DNA from: Paraburkholderia guartelaensis
GTDB taxonomy: Bacteria; Pseudomonadota; Gammaproteobacteria; Burkholderiales; Burkholderiaceae
Reading direction: 5' to 3'
Length of the DNA: 64,000 nucleotides
NCBI RefSeq assembly: GCF_004353905.1
Contig: NZ_SMOD01000003.1
Span: 1-64,000, forward strand
Shown: positions 8,726 to 17,524 of the stretch, piece by piece
Layout of the letters: each line of letters begins with the position of its first letter
Numbering within the stretch: the first letter of the stretch is position 1
Translations under genes and position numbers: made by a program
The notes under the pieces: generated by a model
Told to the model about the DNA's origin: nothing
Seen by the model: the letters and a program-made list of their open reading frames with translations, nothing else
Databases searched by the model: none

Positions 8726-9406
8726 CTAGCCACCTAACTTAATGATTGCCATCGTAAGCAGAATGCCAAGCGCGATCATTGCGACACCGGCTTTCATCGC
8801 TCCTGCGCCGGTGTAGCGCCCCAGCGCAAAGCCGGCGATGAAAAGCATGGCGAGTGTGAGCACGCGCGAGGCGATGAGCGCCGTTGTGACATCCCTGATG
8901 ATGAGAAACGGCACCGCGACCGGAAACGTTCCCAGGACAACAAGCAGAAAGATGCCAAGTGCGCCGATAAAGTCACCACTGACAAAATTCGCCCGAGGTG
9001 GAAGTGTCGATGCGGCTGCGAGGCGCGAGCGGATCCGCTCGAGGTCGGCATCGTCAACGAGCGACTCCAACTTCTCAGGCAATGCGTCGCGCAACACGCG
9101 CACCGCGACCGCCTGGTTTTGCTCGCGCTTCACGGCCTGCGCGAGTTTCAGGCGCTGCCCCCGATCGACGAGCGTGCGTACGAGATACATCACGGCGTCG
9201 GCGAGGCCCCATGCGAGATTGCATCCGAGCGCGGCGAAGAACATCTTGTAGCCTTCATCTTCGCCCGCGTTGACTGCCTTGACGGCGCCGACAAACGTCA
9301 GGGCCATGAACAAGCCAAAACATATTTCGCAGACGCGATCAACGGTATTGAGTATCGGTTCACGCCGTTTGGGTTCGGCGTGTCCGGCCGGCGTGATAGT
9401 GCTCAT
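8726..9406 (-). CDS. VIT/CCC1-like membrane protein
   Basis: 226 residues, about five membrane segments: two near the N-terminus (CFGLFMALTFVGAVKAV and MFFAALGCNLAWGLADAVMY), a charged cytoplasmic loop, and three at the C-terminal end (IGALGIFLLVVLGTFPVAVPFLI onwards). The G-x-x-LAWGLADA and G-T-F-P-V-A-x-P-F patterns are those of VIT family proteins related to vacuolar iron transporters. The start at 9406 (MSTITPAG) was chosen because the longer frame up to 9685 is low-complexity and Arg-rich. Substrate in bacteria is not established. It probably shares a transcript with the altered channel downstream. Confidence 0.7.
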   Translation of the reverse strand: MSTITPAGHAEPKRREPILNTVDRVCEICFGLFMALTFVGAVKAVNAGEDEGYKMFFAALGCNLAWGLADAVMYLVRTLVDRGQRLKLAQAVKREQNQAVAVRVLRDALPEKLESLVDDADLERIRSRLAAASTLPPRANFVSGDFIGALGIFLLVVLGTFPVAVPFLIIRDVTTALIASRVLTLAMLFIAGFALGRYTGAGAMKAGVAMIALGILLTMAIIKLGG

Positions 9407-9745
9407 ATGTGGCCTCGACCCAAGGTATACAACGAGACGTTGAGCTAGCTGCCAACGTGGACCGCTGGTACGAGCAGTATATGAAAGAGCCGACAGTTTG
9501 ATACCCTTATTTTGCCGAACCAGGAACGGCGGGCGCCGCAGTCGAGGCCCGAGGCCGGCCTGATTCGGCTGGCCGTTCATTGCACACTGAAGTGAATGTT
9601 CGCAAGCAAGCCACGCGCGAATTGTCTGCCGCGTATAGGTGGCGCGTGCAGCGGGTCGTGCGACGCGCCCTCTCCGGTCCTGCATTAAGCAAATGGAGAG
9701 GAAGCCATTTCTGGCGATGCGTGCCTTCTGAAGACGGAGTCAATC

Positions 9746-10183
9746 ATGCTGCACAACGTACTGGCCGCCGCTCCTGTCATGGTCCTGTGCCTGCTGCTGC
9801 AAGGCGTGGTCGTAGCCATCTGCCTGCGCCGCTACGCGCGGTTCAGGAGTGGCGTTCAGGGCCAGGATGTGCTGTGGGTCGATGTTGTGCTATTGGTAAC
9901 CGTGATGCTGCTGACCTTGCTCTGTAATTTCGCCCAGATGGCAATCTGGGCTGCGCTATTCATGTTATTGGGCGAGTTCTCCGATTTCGGCACAGCTCTC
10001 TATCACTCGGCGGTCAACTTCATCACGCTGGGCTACGGCGATATTGTCATGTCCAAGCAGTGGCGGATGCTTGGCCCAATCGAAGCGGCCAATGGCATCC
10101 TTATGTTCGGAGTCTCGACCTCCGTGATGACGGCTGCGGTCATGGATGTGATTAAGTACCATTCCCGCGTGCAGCAGCAGTAG
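9746..10183 (+). CDS. Two-TM potassium-type ion channel
   Basis: 145 residues with three hydrophobic segments: an N-terminal one (about 8-27), outer helix (about 44-75) and inner helix (about 112-134), with a pore loop FITLGYGDIV at residues 92-101 containing an intact GYGD selectivity filter. It is therefore expected to pass K+, unlike the altered paralogue at 8155-8622. No RCK or other regulatory domain is attached. A GACGGAG ribosome site precedes the ATG. It is transcribed divergently from the VIT-like gene. Confidence 0.75.
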   Translation: MLHNVLAAAPVMVLCLLLQGVVVAICLRRYARFRSGVQGQDVLWVDVVLLVTVMLLTLLCNFAQMAIWAALFMLLGEFSDFGTALYHSAVNFITLGYGDIVMSKQWRMLGPIEAANGILMFGVSTSVMTAAVMDVIKYHSRVQQQ

Positions 10184-10204
10184 CTGCGAGAGCATGTACA
10201 TGCA

Positions 10205-10610
10205 AGTTGCCGGGACGTCCGACTGTGTGCCCCCAGACATCATTGACCCTCTTGAAGTGGTCAATATCGATCATGAGAAGCGAGATGCATCGCTCGGCGT
10301 GTCGCCCCCGTACGAGCACATTGAATTCCTCGTCCAGACGCCGACGATTCGCAAGACGAGTCAGCGGGTCCATCCGCGACAATGCCCTCAACTGATCGCT
10401 GAGTGCGATTTGTCGGGCAAGAAGTTGGTCGACAACGAGAAGCGTGGCCCAGAGAAGAAACCCCGCAACAACCAGATTCCGGCAAATACCGCGCTGGTCA
10501 GTCGGACTGCCGAGAGGAAGACTACATCCGCGGGGACGTAATCGATCAGAACCAGGTCCGCGCTCGGCAGTTCCTCGACGGGGCTTCTTCCAATACGCCG
10601 TCAGTTCCAA
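10205..10610 (-). pseudogene. Diguanylate cyclase remnant (membrane helix and first half of GGDEF domain)
   Basis: The minus-strand frame shows a membrane helix (LVVAGFLLWATLLVVDQLLA), a short linker and the start of a GGDEF domain: SRMDPLTRLANRRRLDEEF, then LLMIDIDHFKRVNDVWGH. The homology stops abruptly near 10225, before the GG(D/E)EF signature itself, so the catalytic loop is missing and the gene cannot make c-di-GMP. The region upstream to 10746 may hold frameshifted pieces of its sensor part. This is a truncated, inactive gene. Confidence 0.75.
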
Positions 10611-10746
10611 CCGGGGACAAGGTGAGGAGGTCGTCGACTCTCACTTGATCCCCGTTCCGCAAGGCGAACATCCGTGAACCCGTAATGTTCGAACTACGGC
10701 GTCTGATGAACATTGGCCTATAGTCCTGGACCGGAGCTGCGGGCAC

Positions 10747-11245
10747 GGCGCGCGGCGCGCGGCCGCCAATCGTTGCTCAAGCCATCAGGTTGGAACAATG
10801 CGGTTGCGCACCGCCTCCCCAGGACTTTGCTCCCCATTGGGCCTCCGCATCGATCCCGCCAAGTGCGAATTCGGGCCGCCCGAGCTTTTTCGCCGCAGTC
10901 GCAGCCTGTCGGCTGGATCGCCACATTGGACTTAAGTCCTATTGCGCAACGCCCGACTCTGCCAAATATTGTTGGCGTGGCGACATGCCGCTAGCTCAGT
11001 CGAGCCACAACCTCGCGTTACAGTCCGATCGCTCACGTCGAGGCGATCGAACCACCTGCAATAGCCGGCCCATGACCGGCTCGATCCGTCCGCTTCACGT
11101 TACCTGGCTTTCCGACGATATTAACGACCAGAATCCGCCTCGTGCCCACAACATACCCAATGCATCGATTACAGGAATCAAAGGTACCACGCCGGCTAGT
11201 CACCAGAAGTAGCGAATCCGAACTTAACCCTTGATGGAGGCGAAC
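10747..11245. other. Intergenic stretch, nothing recognised
   Basis: About 500 bases with no credible gene, repeat or terminator. The final 15 bases hold the TGGAGG ribosome site of the SYLF gene. Confidence 0.3.
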
Positions 11246-11833
11246 ATGCACAGAAGATCTTTTCTGAGCACAGGTGCGGCAACGTTAGCGATCGTGGGAG
11301 CAGCGCTGATCAAAGCCCCGACGATGATGACTGAAGCCGTTGCCGCAGAGTCCGATGCAGCGAAACGTCACGAAATCGACACTCAGGTCAACGAGACACT
11401 GTCGCGGCTGTTCGAGACCGTCAAAGGCTCGAAAGAGCTTGTCTCCAAGGCGAACGGCGTACTCGTATTTCCGTCGGTGATCAAGGCCGGGTTCATCGCC
11501 GGCGGCGAATACGGCAAAGGCGCTTTGCGGGTAGCCGGGAAAACGGTCGGCTACTACAGCACGGCTGCGGGTTCATTCGGCCTGCAGGCAGGCGCTCAAT
11601 CGAAGGCCGTCATTTTCCTGTTCATGACGCATGAAGCGCTTAACAGCTTCCGCAACTCGAAAGGCTGGTCAGTCGGCGGTGAAGGCTCGGTTGCACTGCT
11701 GAAGGTCGGCGCAAATGGCGAGATCGATACCACAACGGCCACTGCACCTGTCGAAGCCATAGTGCTCACAAATGCAGGTCTGATGGGAGACGTGTCGCTG
11801 GCTGGCACCAAGATTTCTCGACTGAAAATTTGA
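11246..11833 (+). CDS. SYLF-domain (YSC84-type) lipid-binding protein with Tat signal
   Basis: 195 residues. The N-terminus MHRRSFLS is a strong twin-arginine signal followed by a hydrophobic stretch, and TEAVAAES gives a cleavage site, so the folded protein is exported. The rest is a SYLF domain: SKANGVLVFPSVIKAGFIAG, GKTVGYYSTAAGSFGLQAGAQ and the KGWSVGGEGSVALL region. Eukaryotic relatives bind phosphoinositides; bacterial ones are exported proteins of unclear role. The ATG at 11246 was preferred to TTG 11231 because TGGAGG lies at the right distance and it puts the twin arginines at residues 3-4. Monocistronic. Confidence 0.85.
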   Translation: MHRRSFLSTGAATLAIVGAALIKAPTMMTEAVAAESDAAKRHEIDTQVNETLSRLFETVKGSKELVSKANGVLVFPSVIKAGFIAGGEYGKGALRVAGKTVGYYSTAAGSFGLQAGAQSKAVIFLFMTHEALNSFRNSKGWSVGGEGSVALLKVGANGEIDTTTATAPVEAIVLTNAGLMGDVSLAGTKISRLKI

Positions 11834-12076
11834 AGTCGTTCGCGTTAGCGTAGTTGGCGCGTCCCTTGCGGTCACACCGGCGAAAGACCGCTGCCCCCGG
11901 CAACAGGTCCAGAGGCACCAACGAGACTTTCCGTGGGTGCCTCGATGAACCGCATCTTGATGCCGGTGCAGGCCGTCTTCTCCGCCTTTGCATTCGGAGG
12001 GTGTGCGGGAACGCCACCAACCGCTGACGCGTCGAGATATTGGAACCGCGCCGTGACACGTACGGACGCGGGGGCA

Positions 12077-12400
12077 TCAGATTTCCCGGCAGGCTTCGGC
12101 GCATACGCGGCAAGCATCGCTGCATGTGCCAAAGTGCTCAGGCGCGTGACGGCCGCATTCCTCTGCACACTCATGGCAGATCCGCGCGCACAGTGCACAA
12201 AGTTCGGGGGCGAGATGGCTCTGCCGGGATAGCGCGGCCGACGTGAAGCGGCACATGGACGCGCAATCGGCATTGAGTCGAATGCACTTGGTCATCGCTG
12301 CGACGCCCGGGTCTTCGAGGCACGCCGATGCGCAGCGGTCGCAAGCGGCGGCGCATGCATCGCATGCGTCGATGCATGACTGGTAGGCTTCAGTGTTCAT
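12077..12400 (-). CDS. Four-helix-bundle copper storage protein (Csp-type)
   Basis: 107 residues with 18 cysteines, mostly in CxxxC and CxxC spacing along predicted helices (C9, C13, C16, C20, C23, C27, C39, C46, C50, C68, C71, C75, C78, C82, C93, C97, C100, C104). This is the signature of Csp proteins, whose helix bundles hold many Cu(I) ions inside. There is no signal peptide, so it is the cytosolic (Csp3-like) type. No copper exporter or CueR-type regulator adjoins it. The ATG at 12400 fits the family start (MNTEAYQSCIDAC). Confidence 0.85.
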   Translation of the reverse strand: MNTEAYQSCIDACDACAAACDRCASACLEDPGVAAMTKCIRLNADCASMCRFTSAALSRQSHLAPELCALCARICHECAEECGRHAPEHFGTCSDACRVCAEACREI

Positions 12401-12527
12401 GGTGCGTCTCCAGTTTCCGGCGAGGTCACGCGTCTCCTACGCTCCTCGTCAGGCTGACGGTCTGGTCCAGGATCCGAGCGGCGGATTACTCTGAGGAATG
12501 GGAAGCAAGACTGCTTACCCCATTTCG

Positions 12528-12806
12528 TTAAGAGACAACTATCGGGAAGACTTTCTCCCGATATGGACCTGACCAGACCTTGCGGATAATGACCTCGCAG
12601 TTAAGCACATGCAGGACCAAATCTCTGCCCTGCCGATACAGGGTTCCCTCTTCCAACCGGTGCATGGGCTCGAATGGCTTGCCGCTGCCCATGGTCGTTT
12701 CGAGGAACAGGGGCCATTCGTCCAGGCCTAGGCCAAGATCCTTGGCAGTAGTCGAATACTCTACCTCGGCATCGAAGTGGACGACGCCCTTGAGATGGCG
12801 GAGCAA
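12528..12806 (-). CDS. Hypothetical protein, perhaps 5'-truncated
   Basis: 92 residues from a TTG start. The frame is open a little further upstream and that part also looks like protein (IWPTSDRSPAGAPSYFGLLR), but it meets a TAG with no ATG or GTG before it. The gene may therefore have lost its own start, or begins at an unusual codon. The product is soluble, mixed alpha/beta in composition, with no motif I recognise. It is isolated between the copper protein and the MFS gene. Confidence 0.4.
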   Translation of the reverse strand: MLRHLKGVVHFDAEVEYSTTAKDLGLGLDEWPLFLETTMGSGKPFEPMHRLEEGTLYRQGRDLVLHVLNCEVIIRKVWSGPYREKVFPIVVS

Positions 12807-12981
12807 ACCGAAGTATGAAGGAGCACCGGCCGGCGAGCGATCGCTTGTCGGCCAAATGGCGACATTCGCCGTGCTTTGTTTGTAGCACTATGAACGGCTC
12901 CGGTTCACCTGCGAAGAGCCATACAGGTTGGCAAGAGCCCCGACCCGCCAGACAGCGGTGCACGGCCAGAAGGATAGACAG

Positions 12982-14229
12982 TCAGCCCGAGGCCGTGCCA
13001 CGCAGGCCTAGCGCGAGTCCGATCGTGGCGACGCTCAAGGCAGCGATGACGGCTGCGCCCAGATATACAGCAAAGCCAAGGCCGTTGACCGTTGCGACGC
13101 GTCCCAGAATCGGTGCGAGTATGCCAACGGCCAGATAACCGAGGAGATACAGAGCCGACAGGGTCCCACCTCGTCGTTCGACGGGGGTTGCGCGGTTGAT
13201 GACTTCGAGGGCGCTCAGGAACAGCAGGCTGTAGCCGGCACCCGTCATGGCGGTCGCAGACAGGAAAAGTGACATGCCGTGAAGGGCGGTTGCGATAGCA
13301 AGCAACCCCATGCCTGCACCGGACGCCGCAGCCCCCACAATCATTGCTACCCGGGTCGACAGTGATTTGCCCAGCAGACTAACGACGCCGGACGTGATGG
13401 CGAAGACCGCGAGGATCGAGCCGTTGATGAGCGTGTTCGGGGACTGGACCAGGTCGTGCGCGATCTGTCCGCCGAGCGACAGGATCATGACGCCGTGGGT
13501 ATAGGCCGTGATCATGGCAAACGCAGCGACCATGAAGGCCTTTCGGGCGCGCTGAGGCACCGACGGCAAACTGGGCGTCCAGCCGCCTGCGGCGTCGCGC
13601 TCTACCTGCTGGGGCAGGAACCACGTGACAATGAACAACGCTGCGATCAGGAGGGCCAGCAGCCAGAAAACCAGATGCAAGGGCCACGGCGCGTATTGAG
13701 TGAGTGTGCCTCCGAGGATGAGCGCGGCTGCAAAGCCCGCGGCCTGGGCGGCAGTGGCAACCACGGAGGCTCGCCGGGGCGCACCGCCTTCGTTGAATTC
13801 GACCATCGCGGCAGTTGCCGGGCCGGCCGTCAGGCCAACGCCAACGCCCATGAATGCCCGTGCCACGAAGAGCCATGAAACATCGTTCGCGAGCGCAAGA
13901 ATCAGTGCACCGAGGAAGGAAGCGCCCAGACCGAGCAGCATCGTCGCCCTTCGGCCGATCTGGTCGGAAAGGCCGCCGAAAAGGATAAGCACGCTGACAA
14001 CCACGATCGGGTAGATCGCGAAGATTTCGGCCGTAGTTGTCGAGGTGAGATGCCATTCCCGTGCGTAGAGCCGATACGTCATGGCGGGCGCCGCGCTGGT
14101 CCAGAGGGTGTGCGCGACCACGCCGGCCGAGACCCAGAAGCTGGCCCGGCTGTCGAGCGTGACAAGCGTGTACCGACGGGTGGCGCTCCCTCGATTCGCG
14201 GGAACGGTGGAGCATGGTACCTCGATCAT
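12982..14229 (-). CDS. MFS transporter (drug:H+ antiporter type)
   Basis: 415 residues with the 12-helix MFS pattern. The loop 2-3 signature GGLSDQIGRRATML and the antiporter-like helix 5 segment (FMGVGVGLTAGPATAAMVEF) are clear. A GGGAGG ribosome site precedes the ATG. It is the last gene of a minus-strand series, 17 bases after the SDR at 14247-14996, so the two are probably co-translated. Likely exports a small hydrophobic compound or a product of the adjacent oxidoreductases; the substrate is unknown. Confidence 0.85.
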   Translation of the reverse strand: MIEVPCSTVPANRGSATRRYTLVTLDSRASFWVSAGVVAHTLWTSAAPAMTYRLYAREWHLTSTTTAEIFAIYPIVVVSVLILFGGLSDQIGRRATMLLGLGASFLGALILALANDVSWLFVARAFMGVGVGLTAGPATAAMVEFNEGGAPRRASVVATAAQAAGFAAALILGGTLTQYAPWPLHLVFWLLALLIAALFIVTWFLPQQVERDAAGGWTPSLPSVPQRARKAFMVAAFAMITAYTHGVMILSLGGQIAHDLVQSPNTLINGSILAVFAITSGVVSLLGKSLSTRVAMIVGAAASGAGMGLLAIATALHGMSLFLSATAMTGAGYSLLFLSALEVINRATPVERRGGTLSALYLLGYLAVGILAPILGRVATVNGLGFAVYLGAAVIAALSVATIGLALGLRGTASG

Positions 14230-14246
14230 GACCGCCTCCCGGGGTG

Positions 14247-14996
14247 TCAGAGCTTCGACCCGCCATCGACACGCAGCGTGTCACCCGTCATCCAGCGCGC
14301 CGCGTCGGATGCGAGGAACAGGGCTGCGCCTGCGATGTCGTCGGGCTGCGCCACGCGCTTGAGGGCCTGCATGCCAAGCGTGTAGTCTCGCCCCGCGTCG
14401 GTTTTGGCGAAGTTCGACATGTCGGTTTCAACGACGCCCGGCGCGACGGCGTTCACGCGAATGCCACGTTCGCCAAGCGCTGCGGCGAAATGCTTGACCA
14501 GTGTGTCGATTGCGCCCTTGCTCGCGGCGTAGGCCGACAGGTTGCCAACCGCAGCGCGGGCAGCAAGAGAGGACAGCAGGATTACGCTGCTGCCCTCGCC
14601 CAGCACAGGCAGCAGTTGCTGGACGAGGAAGTAGGGGGCGCGCACATTGACGGCGAACAGCCGGTCGAAATCCTCTACCGTCGTCTCCGCGATGGATGAG
14701 GCCTTCGAGATGCCGGCATTCGCAACGAGAATGTCGAGGCGCTCGCCAATCAGCTCGCGTACCCGACGGGCCAGTTCATGAGGGCCGTTCGCTGCGCTCA
14801 GGTCTGCCGCAACCTTTTCGGCAGAACCGCCCGACGCGCGGATCGACTCGACGACGGAATTCGCGGCCTTTTCGTCGCTGCCGAAGTGCACGAGCACGCG
14901 TACGCCTGCTGCTGCCAGAGCCAGCGCGGTTGCGCGGCCGATGCCACGTGAAGCGCCGGTGACGAGCGCGGTCTTGCCATAAAGATTAGTAGTCAC
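14247..14996 (-). CDS. SDR-family NAD(P)-dependent oxidoreductase
   Basis: 249 residues, a classical short-chain dehydrogenase: TGASRGIG cofactor loop at 13-20, NAG motif at 93-95, catalytic Ser 142/143, Tyr156 and Lys160 (SAYAASKGA), and the C-terminal VDGGSKL. Starts at GTG 14996, six bases after AGGAG. It is a clear paralogue of the SDR at 18793-19539 (same length, same RAPYFLVQQLLP and VAPGVV segments), and both are followed or preceded by an MFS gene, which suggests duplication within the cluster. Substrate unknown. Confidence 0.9.
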   Translation of the reverse strand: MTTNLYGKTALVTGASRGIGRATALALAAAGVRVLVHFGSDEKAANSVVESIRASGGSAEKVAADLSAANGPHELARRVRELIGERLDILVANAGISKASSIAETTVEDFDRLFAVNVRAPYFLVQQLLPVLGEGSSVILLSSLAARAAVGNLSAYAASKGAIDTLVKHFAAALGERGIRVNAVAPGVVETDMSNFAKTDAGRDYTLGMQALKRVAQPDDIAGAALFLASDAARWMTGDTLRVDGGSKL

Positions 14997-15048
14997 AATT
15001 AACTCCTGTTGAACTCGAGGTCGAAATGTCGAAGGTTCGACTTGCGGC

Positions 15049-15894
15049 TTAGGAAAGGAACCTGGAAACGTCTTCCACGAAACGCTCGGGATACTGATAG
15101 AGCGAGCCGTGATTGGCGTCTGGATAGATGGTCAGTTGGGCATTCGGGATGTGCTGACGCAGGATCAACGAATTGACCGTGTAGATGATCACGTCGTTGT
15201 CGCCATTCACAACAAGGGTTGGCTGACCGAGTGCCGACAGGTACGCGTACGGCTTGTCTTGCGGCTTGCCCCATTTGGCGAGAGCGGCAAGCTGGGCCGG
15301 CGCCACGGCATCGTTGGCCGCCGGATCACGGTTCTCCGTGCGACGGCGGAAGCGTTCGAGGAACGCGCGCCCGGCCGCCTGGCTGGGCTCGGTCGGCGAG
15401 AAATGCACGCGCAGCCAGAGGTGATCGGGTTCGGCATAGGTTGCACCGAAGATTTCCTGGGCTTCTGGCGTCAGCGAGGCCATAGCTTCTCCGCTGCGCG
15501 GGCCGGTTCCAACGAGGATCAGGCGGCGGACCAGCGTGGGCTCCGCTATGGCAAGTGTCTGGGCAATCAGGCCGCCCATCGAGAAACCCAGTACATCGAC
15601 CTGCTCGAGGCCGAGTGCGCGAACGAAAGCGGCAGCATTGGCGGCCATTTCCTCAATCGACTCCGGAACGCTGCCCGAGCTGCTCGAAATGCCGGCGTTG
15701 TTGAACAGGATGACCTCACGTCCGGCGGCGAGGCCGTCGGTCACGGCGGGATCCCAGTGATCCATGGTGCCGGTGAAGTGGATGTTCATCACAAGCGGCA
15801 CGCCGATGGGATTCCCAAAACGACGGTAGGCGAACCGGATGCCGTTTGCTTCGACGTACTGCGTCGGTGCGGTCTGGTGCGTATGGCGGGTCAT
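15049..15894 (-). CDS. Alpha/beta-fold hydrolase
   Basis: 281 residues from ATG 15894 (MTRHTHQT, AGGAT upstream). Alpha/beta-hydrolase landmarks: oxyanion region around HFTGTMDHWDP, nucleophile elbow GFSMGG with Ser105, an acid in the VVNGDNDVI strand, and His262 in DANHGSLYQYP. The family includes esterases, C-C hydrolases and non-haem haloperoxidase-like enzymes; the sequence alone does not choose. It lies 52 bases before the SDR at 14996 and about 150 bases after the palindromic element at 16045-16086, so it is probably the first gene of a hydrolase-SDR-MFS unit under that element. Confidence 0.85.
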   Translation of the reverse strand: MTRHTHQTAPTQYVEANGIRFAYRRFGNPIGVPLVMNIHFTGTMDHWDPAVTDGLAAGREVILFNNAGISSSSGSVPESIEEMAANAAAFVRALGLEQVDVLGFSMGGLIAQTLAIAEPTLVRRLILVGTGPRSGEAMASLTPEAQEIFGATYAEPDHLWLRVHFSPTEPSQAAGRAFLERFRRRTENRDPAANDAVAPAQLAALAKWGKPQDKPYAYLSALGQPTLVVNGDNDVIIYTVNSLILRQHIPNAQLTIYPDANHGSLYQYPERFVEDVSRFLS

Positions 15895-16044
15895 GATTGC
15901 GATCCTTTCAGGTGTAAGTTCAGCAGTTGTTTTTCCGGTATGTCTGAGATGCATGGGGTGCCGCGTTTGCAATCCAGTCACCCGCCAGGAAATCCCGTAG
16001 GGCGGTGCCTGTTGATGGGTAATGTATGCGCGGGCCGGCAAGAG

Positions 16045-16086
16045 GAAAAAGCCTTTGTAGGCAAGCGGTCATGCCACACGGGCATG
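16045..16086 (-). promoter_or_regulatory. Candidate LysR-type operator, copy 1
   Basis: The plus strand reads GAAAAAGCCTTTGTA, ten bases, then the perfect inverted repeat CATGCC-N5-GGCATG (16070-16086), which contains the T-N11-A core of LysR-family sites. The same arrangement with the same spacing is at 19630-19671, directly between the LysR gene and its divergent SDR. Both copies face left toward minus-strand genes (about 150 and 90 bases from the start codons). The natural reading is that the LysR protein at 19695 binds both. Confidence 0.6.
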
Positions 16087-16116
16087 GGTACGTATGCCGG
16101 CGCTCGCCTGCGCGGA

Positions 16117-16260
16117 TCAGGACGGAAAACGTTCGCCGAACATGGGCAAGCCGCTGAGGGACTGCGCCACACTGGCCTCGTCCTGGAGCACGCCCCAGTG
16201 TTCGGCCAGCCGGCCATTCTCGAAACGCACGATATCGGCGGCAATCCACGCGGTTAGCCT
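16117..16260 (-). pseudogene. C-terminal remnant of a SnoaL-like (NTF2-fold) protein
   Basis: On the minus strand the frame ending in TGA at 16117-16119 reads TAWIAADIVRFENGRLAEHW, GVLQDEASVAQSLSGLPMF, GERFPS. This is the last strand-loop of SnoaL/NTF2-like proteins, where D-I-x-R-F-x-x-G-x-x-x-E-H-W-D-x-x-Q is the family hallmark. Only about 48 residues are left, abutting the end of the SDR at 16267. The N-terminal two thirds is gone, so this is debris from a deletion in the cluster. Confidence 0.75.
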
Positions 16261-16266
16261 GTGGGT

Positions 16267-17013
16267 TCAGGCGGTCCTGCAGCCGTTGACTCGCAGGATT
16301 TCGCCGGTCATGTAGCTGGCCTTACCCGATCCGACGAAAACGATAGCCTCGGCGATTTCCTCCGGCGTTCCGGCTCGTTTGAGCGGAACGCCCGACAACA
16401 TCGCGGCCTTGCGCTCGCTCGAGCCGGTCAGCCGGGTGAGCATCTCCGTATCGATGGGACCCGGCGCAACGGCATTCACGCGCACGCCGGAGGCGGCCGC
16501 TTCCAATGCAGCGGACTTCGTGAGGCCTTCGACGGCATGCTTGCTGGCCGTGTAGATAGACATGCCAGCAGCGCCGCGCAGCCCCATCGTCGAAGACACG
16601 TTGACGATGCTGCCGCGCTGCTGGGCCATCATCACGCGCAGCTCGTGCTTCATCGCGAGCAAGGTGCCAAGCACGTTGGCGTCGAAGACGGCTGCGTAGC
16701 GCTCGGGCGTCTGCTCCGTAACCGGGCCCGACTCCCCTTCGACGCCGGCCGCGTTGACGGCGATGTCGAGTTGACCAAAGCGTGCGACGGTGCCCTTGAC
16801 TAGCGCTTCGACCTGCTCTTCATGGCGAACGTCCGCCTGGATGAATTCGGCTTCGATGCCGGTTGAGCGCAGTTCTTGCGCAAGCTTTTCGCCGACTTCA
16901 GCCCTGCGGCCGGCAAGCACGACGCGAGCTTTGTCGCGTGCGAAGGCGAAGGCCGTGGCGCGGCCAATACCGGACAGTGCGCCGGTGATCAATACGACAG
17001 GTGCGTCACTCAT
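16267..17013 (-). CDS. SDR-family NAD(P)-dependent oxidoreductase
   Basis: 248 residues with TGALSGIG cofactor loop (10-17), NAAG at 87-90, Ser140/141, Tyr154 and Lys158 (SIYTASKHA). It is more distant from the other two SDRs of the cluster. The end reads RVNGCRTA where relatives usually have VDGG, and it runs directly into the SnoaL remnant, so the last residues may have been altered by the deletion that removed that gene. A CAGGAGAGG ribosome site precedes the ATG. Part of the minus-strand series starting at 19539. Confidence 0.88.
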   Translation of the reverse strand: MSDAPVVLITGALSGIGRATAFAFARDKARVVLAGRRAEVGEKLAQELRSTGIEAEFIQADVRHEEQVEALVKGTVARFGQLDIAVNAAGVEGESGPVTEQTPERYAAVFDANVLGTLLAMKHELRVMMAQQRGSIVNVSSTMGLRGAAGMSIYTASKHAVEGLTKSAALEAAASGVRVNAVAPGPIDTEMLTRLTGSSERKAAMLSGVPLKRAGTPEEIAEAIVFVGSGKASYMTGEILRVNGCRTA

Positions 17014-17055
17014 GTTGCCTCTCCTGTTGCATAGAGTTCTGTGCGGGGAACGGAA

Positions 17056-17466
17056 TTAGCCGGAAATCGCGTCGGCGGGCAGAGCCTCGATCGCGTCGAT
17101 ACGGTCGGGGTAGAACGCCAGATGCTCGCGGATCGGTGCAACGGCTGCGTGAGGCTGCTCATAGGTCCAGACAGCATTGATGCCTCTTTCGCCGGCGGAC
17201 GGGATCGAGAAGTAGGCGCAATCGCCCTTGTACGGGCACCAGGTGGCGTGGTCGGTGCGATCGAGCATTGTCATGTCGACGTCCTTGCGCGGGACGTAGA
17301 TGACCGCCGGGTAGCGTGCCTCGCGCAGCGTCAGCGCCTCACGGGTGTCGACGATCACCTTGCCGCCGGCCTTGACGACGATCCTCGACGGATGGCGTTC
17401 AATGGTGATCGGATGGTCGGGGCCCGGAATCTTGACGGGTTTGTCGTGCGGATGCGTGGTGGACAT
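17056..17466 (-). CDS. DUF427 domain protein
   Basis: 136 residues from ATG 17466, six bases after AGGAG (a TTG two codons earlier is less likely). DUF427 hallmarks are present: VVKAGGKVIVDTREALTLRE, PAVIYVPRKDV, the TWCPYKGDCAYFSI core and WTYEQPHAAVAPIREHLAFY near the end. The fold is a small beta-barrel; the biochemical role is not established. It sits between an MFS gene and an SDR in the same direction with gaps of 58 and 42 bases, as in many Burkholderia redox clusters. Confidence 0.9.
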   Translation of the reverse strand: MSTTHPHDKPVKIPGPDHPITIERHPSRIVVKAGGKVIVDTREALTLREARYPAVIYVPRKDVDMTMLDRTDHATWCPYKGDCAYFSIPSAGERGINAVWTYEQPHAAVAPIREHLAFYPDRIDAIEALPADAISG

Positions 17467-17524
17467 GATCAACTCCTGGTGGAATAGCGGAGGGCTGCGG
17501 GCCGCGCGGCGGCAGCCCGCTGGA

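Noticed and set aside
15109..16257. Long plus-strand frame of 382 codons over the hydrolase
   Set aside because: It is the complement of the alpha/beta hydrolase and its upstream region; GC-rich coding often leaves such shadows. The minus-strand reading has clear catalytic motifs.
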